DNA from: an uncultured Oscillospiraceae bacterium
GTDB taxonomy: Bacteria; Bacillota_A; Clostridia; Oscillospirales; Oscillospiraceae
Direction: 5' to 3'
Assembly: GCA_910579155.1 (NCBI GenBank)
Contig: CAJTTS010000111.1
Coordinates: 1-9,745 of the forward strand
DNA: 9,745 nucleotides
The notes under the pieces are model-generated. The model did no database searches. It saw only the letters and a program-made list of their open reading frames with translations, and was not told where the DNA came from. The position numbers were made by a program, and so were the translations under genes. Below, in pieces: positions 6,919-9,745 of this stretch (position 1 is the stretch's first letter; each line of letters starts with the position of its first letter).

Positions 6919-7938
6919 TTAATACAGATATTTCGCCGTATAGTTGCTCCCATTACCAATGTACTTCATGATGGACTCGCTGCTGTTGCCGGAGGAAGCA
7001 AAGGTCGGGTCCATCCTCTGCCATGTCGCGCCGTCAAAGAAGATCACGCCGTCAACCCAGCCGGTTTCCTCCGTCCAGACGCTGATCCAGGCGTGATAGG
7101 TGCTCCCGGCGTAGCCCACCACCAGCTTGCAGGGCACCCCCTGGCTGCGGAGCATCCCCGCCATCAGCGCCGCGTAGTCAAAGCAGATGCCCTTCTTAGC
7201 GGCCAGAACCTCATCCAATACGGGAAGATAGCCGCTTTTCACCGTTGCCGCCTTGCTCTTGTCGTAGGTCAGGTTTTCAACCACAAAATTGCAAACTTTT
7301 TCCACCTTTTCCAGCGGGTCAGAGATGTTTTTCGTCAGCTCCGCCGCCTTTTTGATGGTCTTTTCCGCCACGCCGTAGTCCACGTACTGATTGGGCCGCA
7401 GGAACGGGGCAAACTCGTCGCTCAGCGTCACCTGGAATGAGACGGAAACCACGGCGGCGTATTTGCTGTCGGTCGTATTTTCCAGCACCGTCACCTTGTA
7501 GCTGCCGCTGCCGTCCGAGAGGGGAAAGGTAGTCCAGCTCCCGGCTGTGAGGTCGTAGGTATAGGTCGTCGCGGGGCCGACCACCTGCACCTTCAGCCGC
7601 TTGCTGGTGGAGGTGGTGTACCGTGCCATCACATAACCGTCCGCCGTGTTGGAGTAGTCGATCTCCGCTTTTTCGTTCTTCTTGGTGGCGGTGCCGGACG
7701 CCTCCGGCATCAGCACGGTGGAGATGGCGGCGGGGGCGTAGGACAGCGCCACGGCCTCGGCCTCCACATGGATTTCCAACGGGGCCGTCTGGTCGAGATA
7801 GGCATCCTCGTTGATGGACAGCACCCCGCCGGTCAGCTCCGTCTCGTCCAGCGTCTCCTCCGGCTGGCCCGCCGTCCCGCAGCCCGCCAGCAGCGTCAGC
7901 GCCAGGACAAGCGCGAATATGCTTTTACTTTTACTCAT
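6919..7938 (-). CDS. Lipoprotein with transglutaminase-like domain
   Basis: 339 residues. A lipoprotein signal peptide (SIFALVLALTLLAGC) puts the lipid-modified cysteine at Cys20, so the protein is tethered outside the membrane. Residues about 50-175 form a beta-rich Thr/Ser-rich region. The C-terminal part is a transglutaminase-like/papain-fold domain: KKGICFDYAALMAGMLRSQG with Cys242 and VPCKLVVGYAG, then YHAWISVW with His272 and WQRMDPTF with Asp300. This is the full Cys-His-Asp triad in the usual spacing. Such domains act as proteases, peptide ligases or cross-linkers, and the reaction here is not predictable. The ATG has AAAGGAG 7 nt upstream. It is co-directional with the platform gene (13 nt), so it probably acts on the pilus or cell-wall proteins around it. 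It is the first substantial gene downstream of the putative promoter switch. Confidence 0.9.
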   Translation of the reverse strand: MSKSKSIFALVLALTLLAGCGTAGQPEETLDETELTGGVLSINEDAYLDQTAPLEIHVEAEAVALSYAPAAISTVLMPEASGTATKKNEKAEIDYSNTADGYVMARYTTSTSKRLKVQVVGPATTYTYDLTAGSWTTFPLSDGSGSYKVTVLENTTDSKYAAVVSVSFQVTLSDEFAPFLRPNQYVDYGVAEKTIKKAAELTKNISDPLEKVEKVCNFVVENLTYDKSKAATVKSGYLPVLDEVLAAKKGICFDYAALMAGMLRSQGVPCKLVVGYAGSTYHAWISVWTEETGWVDGVIFFDGATWQRMDPTFASSGNSSESIMKYIGNGSNYTAKYLY

Positions 7939-7985
7939 GATAAAGCTCCTTTCCCAACTGATTCTGGTATTACAAATGAAGGTAT

Positions 7986-8255
7986 TTATTCAAGCTGCTC
8001 CCCGCCGTATTTCCGTGCCAGCACTCCGCGCCACTCAGCGGCTGGCTGCCCAGTTTCGGCGCGGGCCGGGAGGGACAAAACGCAGTCCCCGGCTTCCGGG
8101 AACATGGAGCGGCAGTTCCAGACGGTGTAGCTGCCTTTGCGTTCTTCTGTAGGGGCCTCCACGGTGAGCCTCCCCACCCGATAGCCGACGCCGATTCGCG
8201 CCCTGGCCGTTTTTTGCGGGATTTCCCGGCAAATTCCCCGCTCTGTGTTACTCAT
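7986..8255 (-). CDS. Small degraded-looking protein, first ORF after the invertible segment
   Basis: 89 residues. Residues about 20-48 (RIGVGYRVGRLTVEAPTEER then KGSYTVWNCR) resemble the start of the short domain GxRFGRLTVxxPTExR...VWxCRCDCG. I remember that domain from small Cys-rich proteins associated with mobile elements in clostridia. Here the following CxCxxCG-type cysteines are lost (NCRSMFPEAGDC) and the tail is unrelated, so this is probably a truncated or decayed copy. The ATG starts exactly at the outer edge of the left inverted repeat. No good ribosome binding site is at the right distance, but a two-codon ORF (ATG TTG TAA) preceded by GAAGGG ends directly against it, so translation could be coupled. 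It may simply be leader sequence for the lipoprotein gene 47 nt downstream. Confidence 0.45.
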   Translation of the reverse strand: MSNTERGICREIPQKTARARIGVGYRVGRLTVEAPTEERKGSYTVWNCRSMFPEAGDCVLSLPARAETGQPAAEWRGVLARKYGGEQLE

Positions 8256-8282
8256 TTACAACATTCTTTCCCTTCTGTTGTA
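8256..8282. repeat. Left inverted repeat of the putative invertible segment
   Basis: 27 bp. Read on the minus strand from the inner side outwards it is TACAACAGAAGGGAAA, then GA, then ATGTTGTAA. It matches the right copy at 25 of 27 positions, the only differences being the GA/CT pair. Each copy is itself an imperfect palindrome (TTACAACA facing TGTTGTA) around an asymmetric GGGAAA centre. That is the layout of a tyrosine-recombinase core site: two ~11-bp binding arms and a short directional spacer. Confidence 0.85.
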
Positions 8283-8311
8283 AAAAAACAGCCCGGAGCA
8301 AAGCTCCAGGC
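8282..8311 (-). terminator. Intrinsic terminator facing the pilus-like operon
   Basis: On the minus strand, GCCTGGAGC, loop TTT, GCTCCGGGC form a 9-bp stem with one G-U pair. TGTTTTTTT follows immediately. It lies just inside the left inverted repeat. It would end transcripts coming from the recombinase gene or from any weak minus-strand start within the segment before they reach the operon at 8255. Confidence 0.85.
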
Positions 8312-8426
8312 CATTTCAAGTGAATAGGCGGTGCAATCAGGGTATAGCAAAGCTGGCGGAGAAACAATCACGCTCTCTTCGCCTGCTTTGTCATGCGTTT
8401 TTTTATGTAAAAACCAGGAATTCCAC

Positions 8427-8455
8427 TTGCTAAATCCAATGTTTCCTGCTATACT
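8427..8455 (+). promoter_or_regulatory. Sigma-70/SigA-type promoter inside the invertible segment
   Basis: TTGCTA (8427-8432), a 17-bp spacer, and TATACT (8450-8455) preceded by TGC, an extended -10 element. A T-run/A-rich stretch (8398-8414) just upstream could act as an UP element. Transcription would start near 8462 and run rightwards through the right repeat and antisense into the recombinase gene. No gene in this orientation has a ribosome binding site that it would serve. This is why it makes sense mainly as the promoter of the operon in the flipped state. Confidence 0.75.
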
Positions 8456-8488
8456 GGAGGAGTAAAGGGATTGGTTTTGCCGCAAGGC

Positions 8489-8515
8489 TACAACAGAAGG
8501 GAAACTATGTTGTAA
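8489..8515. repeat. Right inverted repeat of the putative invertible segment
   Basis: 27 bp reading TACAACAGAAGGGAAA, CT, ATGTTGTAA on the plus strand, inverted relative to the left copy. It overlaps the last codons of the recombinase gene: the codons for the final Thr-Thr and the TAG stop (8507-8505) lie inside it. The two variant bases (8505-8506) are part of that stop codon. Confidence 0.85.
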
Positions 8516-9359
8516 GAACCAGTCCCATACGCTCCATCTGCTTGGCATGGACGCTTCCACTTTCGGCGGTGTAGATTCTGGTGGTGTTGATGCTGGAGTG
8601 CCCCAGGATGTCCGCCAGCCGGGACAGGTCGTGCTCCAACGTGTAGTACGTCCGGGCGAACAGGTGCCGCAGGTTATGGGGGAATACCTTCCCCGACTCC
8701 ACTCTAGCACTCTCGCACAGGGCTTTCATGTCCCGCCAGATGTTGGAGCGGTCCAGAGGCTTACCCGTCCGGGTGGTGAACACCGCCCCGGCGGTCTTTT
8801 TTTGCTTTTTGAGGTATTTTTGCAGTATGCAGCGCAGCTTTTCCGGCAGGAAAATAAGACGGCGCTTGCCCTTGTTGCAGACCTCGGCCCGACCCGTCCT
8901 GACCGCCTCCACGGTGATGAATTCCAGCTCGGACACCCGGATGCCCGTGGCGCAGATGGTTTGAATGATCAGGGACAGCCGCTGGTTTTCCCGCTGCTCC
9001 GCCGCTTGGATCAGGCGGGCGTATTCGGGGCGGGTCAGCTCCCGGCTCTCGTCCGTAAACGGGGACGCTTGGATTTTCAGCGGCTTGACCGCCAATTCCT
9101 GCCAGCCCATGAAGGACAGGAAGCCGTTGACCACCGCCAGCATGGAGTTGACGCTGGCCGGGGCGTGGGTCTGGGTCAGGCGCTTCTTCCAGCCCACCAG
9201 CGCAGCCTTAGAGGGCGGCTGGCCGTCCAGATAGGCAAGCAGGGCCGTCAGGTCGCGGGTGTACTTTTGGATGGTGGCTGTACTGCGCTCCTGCTCCCGC
9301 AGGTGGATGGCATAGTGCTTGATGAGCGCCACCGTCAGCGCTGGTTTTTTCTGCTTCAT
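8505..9359 (-). CDS. Tyrosine recombinase (XerC/D-like integrase), probable invertase of the adjacent switch
   Basis: 284 residues from the ATG at 9359, which has GGAGG 6 nt upstream; the frame extends to a TTG at 9374 that overlaps this ribosome binding site. The N-terminal SAM-like core-binding domain spans about 8-95 (TVALIKHYAIHLREQERSTA...). The catalytic domain follows with the complete set: Arg in CATGIRVSELEF, Lys in NKGKRRLIFLPEK, His-Leu-Arg in FPHNLRHLFART, Gly-His in ILGHSSINTTRIYT, and the Tyr nucleophile in that last motif. The length is that of Xer-type and clostridial inversion recombinases, without the N-terminal arm-binding domain of phage integrases. That fits action on simple core sites. 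Its stop codon lies within the right inverted repeat. In the current orientation the switch promoter fires antisense into it. Its own promoter is not clear; TAAAAT (9393-9388) is a weak -10 candidate. Confidence 0.92.
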   Translation of the reverse strand: MKQKKPALTVALIKHYAIHLREQERSTATIQKYTRDLTALLAYLDGQPPSKAALVGWKKRLTQTHAPASVNSMLAVVNGFLSFMGWQELAVKPLKIQASPFTDESRELTRPEYARLIQAAEQRENQRLSLIIQTICATGIRVSELEFITVEAVRTGRAEVCNKGKRRLIFLPEKLRCILQKYLKKQKKTAGAVFTTRTGKPLDRSNIWRDMKALCESARVESGKVFPHNLRHLFARTYYTLEHDLSRLADILGHSSINTTRIYTAESGSVHAKQMERMGLVLTT

Positions 9360-9573
9360 ACGGTACCTCCTCAATTGTGATACCGCTATTTTAACGGGTT
9401 GAAGGCCAAAATATCCGAGAGATCGTCCTTAATTTGGATAGTATAATAGGGAGGCTAGCGATCCACGATTTTGGCCGTAAGGTGTCTGCGTGGACCCCTG
9501 CCATACGCGGCGGCTGCCACACAAATCCTATAAGCTTCGCGGGGCAAGCCGCCGGCAGCTCTCAGACGCGAAC

Positions 9574-9599
9574 GGGCCTCCCGTTGAGACGGGAGGCCC
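9574..9599. repeat. Perfect 11-bp hairpin
   Basis: GGGCCTCCCGT, loop TGAG, ACGGGAGGCCC. A very stable stem without a T-run on either strand. It is paired with a second palindrome 15 bases further right, which suggests a tandem extragenic palindromic element or a double terminator for a gene beyond the right edge. Confidence 0.7.
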
Positions 9600-9613
9600 C
9601 AGCTTGTCGAAAA

Positions 9614-9646
9614 GCGGCCTGCCAGGAAAAAGTTCTGGCAGGCCGC
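9614..9646 (-). terminator. Perfect 12-bp hairpin, possible minus-strand terminator
   Basis: GCGGCCTGCCAG and CTGGCAGGCCGC flank a 9-nt loop. On the minus strand the stem is followed by TTTTCG, a short U-tract. It could therefore terminate a gene entering from the right of the window and insulate the recombinase gene. On the plus strand it is followed by AAAG, so it does not work as a terminator in that direction. Confidence 0.5.
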
Positions 9647-9745
9647 AAAGCATAAAAGATACATAAAGGCAGCAAACAGGAGGAAAGAGTGAGTAGATAG
9701 CCGTTTTGCTTTCCATCTGGCCAGCTTTTTGAGATTCATGGCAGC

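Larger units (their letters stand above)
8256..8515. promoter_or_regulatory. Putative invertible promoter switch (OFF orientation)
   Basis: Two 27-bp inverted repeats enclose about 206 bp that carry no gene. Inside are one strong outward-facing promoter (plus strand, 8427-8455) and one intrinsic terminator (minus strand, 8282-8311). A tyrosine recombinase lies directly at the right repeat and the pilus-like operon begins directly at the left repeat. As written, the promoter reads away from the operon and the terminator shields the operon from leftward read-through. After inversion the promoter would start transcription about 54 nt before the 8255 ATG. Known invertible promoters such as fimS or the Bacteroides and Clostridioides recombinase switches have the same ingredients. 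Inversion itself is inferred, not seen. Confidence 0.78.
9360..9745. other. Gene-free right end with hairpins
   Basis: About 385 bases with no convincing gene. The open frames here run through strong palindromes and lack ribosome binding sites. The region holds a 9-bp inverted repeat (GGCCAAAAT 9404-9412 and ATTTTGGCC 9468-9476), a TATAAT on the plus strand (9442-9447) without a good -35, and two perfect hairpins (9574-9599 and 9614-9646). The stretch after 9650 could be the end of, or the leader to, something beyond the window. A minus-strand frame from ATG 9739 encodes a short hydrophobic segment, but I do not consider it supported. Confidence 0.5.

Noticed and set aside
7939..7985. Fixed promoter in the gap before the lipoprotein gene (TTGAAT, 15 bp, TAATAC)
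   Set aside because: The spacing is too short and the hexamers are weak. If real it would give low basal expression independent of the switch, so it is kept only as a caution.
8335..8370. Second promoter on the minus strand inside the switch (TGC TATACC at 8346-8341)
   Set aside because: The -10 is plausible, but no acceptable -35 is found at 16-18 bp, and any transcript would meet the terminator within about 30 bases.
8256..8515. Reading the inverted repeats as the terminal repeats of a small insertion sequence or MITE
   Set aside because: No transposase lies between them and no obvious target duplication flanks them. One repeat overlaps the recombinase gene end, and the repeats have the internal two-arm symmetry of recombinase core sites.
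8252..8710. 152-codon minus-strand frame across the switch
   Set aside because: It overlaps the recombinase in another frame, crosses the inverted repeats and the terminator, and has no ribosome binding site or protein-like composition.
9455..9739. 94-codon minus-strand ORF with a hydrophobic segment at the right end
   Set aside because: It runs through both perfect hairpins, has no visible ribosome binding site, and its second half is Arg/Ala-rich shadow sequence.
1..9745. CRISPR arrays, tRNA or rRNA genes
   Set aside because: No regularly spaced direct repeats and no recognisable RNA gene sequence were found on reading both strands.

Overview
The window looks like chromosome of a moderately high-GC Firmicute, probably a gut clostridium of the Oscillospiraceae type. 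This is judged from GGAGG-type ribosome binding sites, compact minus-strand operons, the clostridial DUF4860-type small pilus proteins and the style of the integrases. No marker gene is present, so the taxonomy is an inference. The first ~250 bases are clearly more AT-rich than the rest and hold the tail of an unrelated plus-strand gene. A decayed tyrosine-recombinase fragment at 265-450 marks an old mobile-element boundary.

From about 8255 down to 980 nearly everything is on the minus strand and tightly packed. The order of transcription is: a small degraded-looking ORF; a lipoprotein with a transglutaminase-like Cys-His-Asp triad; a shortened PilC/GspF-type inner-membrane platform protein; four small single-TM pseudopilin-like proteins that overlap by 4-8 bp or nearly abut; a PilT-type ATPase; a 44-codon ORF; a small gene broken by two compensating frameshifts; a two-TM protein; and a TM-anchored TPR protein. 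The core is a small type IV pilus or type II secretion-like assembly module. No PilB-type extension ATPase, prepilin peptidase or canonical major pilin is visible in the window.

Upstream of this run lies what I think is the main discovery, a site-specific invertible promoter. A 27-bp inverted repeat pair (8256-8282 and 8489-8515, 25 of 27 positions matching) brackets about 206 bp. That segment contains a good extended -10 promoter (TTGCTA, 17 bp, TGC-TATACT) and a strong intrinsic terminator. Next to it is a tyrosine recombinase (8505-9359, minus strand) whose stop codon lies inside the right repeat. In the orientation given here the promoter points away from the pilus operon and into the recombinase gene as antisense. 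The terminator faces the operon and would block read-through from the recombinase. Inverting the segment would aim the promoter at the operon and turn the terminator away. The sequence therefore appears to show the OFF state of a phase-variable pilus-like system. Its start and end are readable, but whether inversion actually occurs has to be tested.

The right end (9360-9745) has no convincing gene. It holds two strong hairpins and a small inverted repeat.
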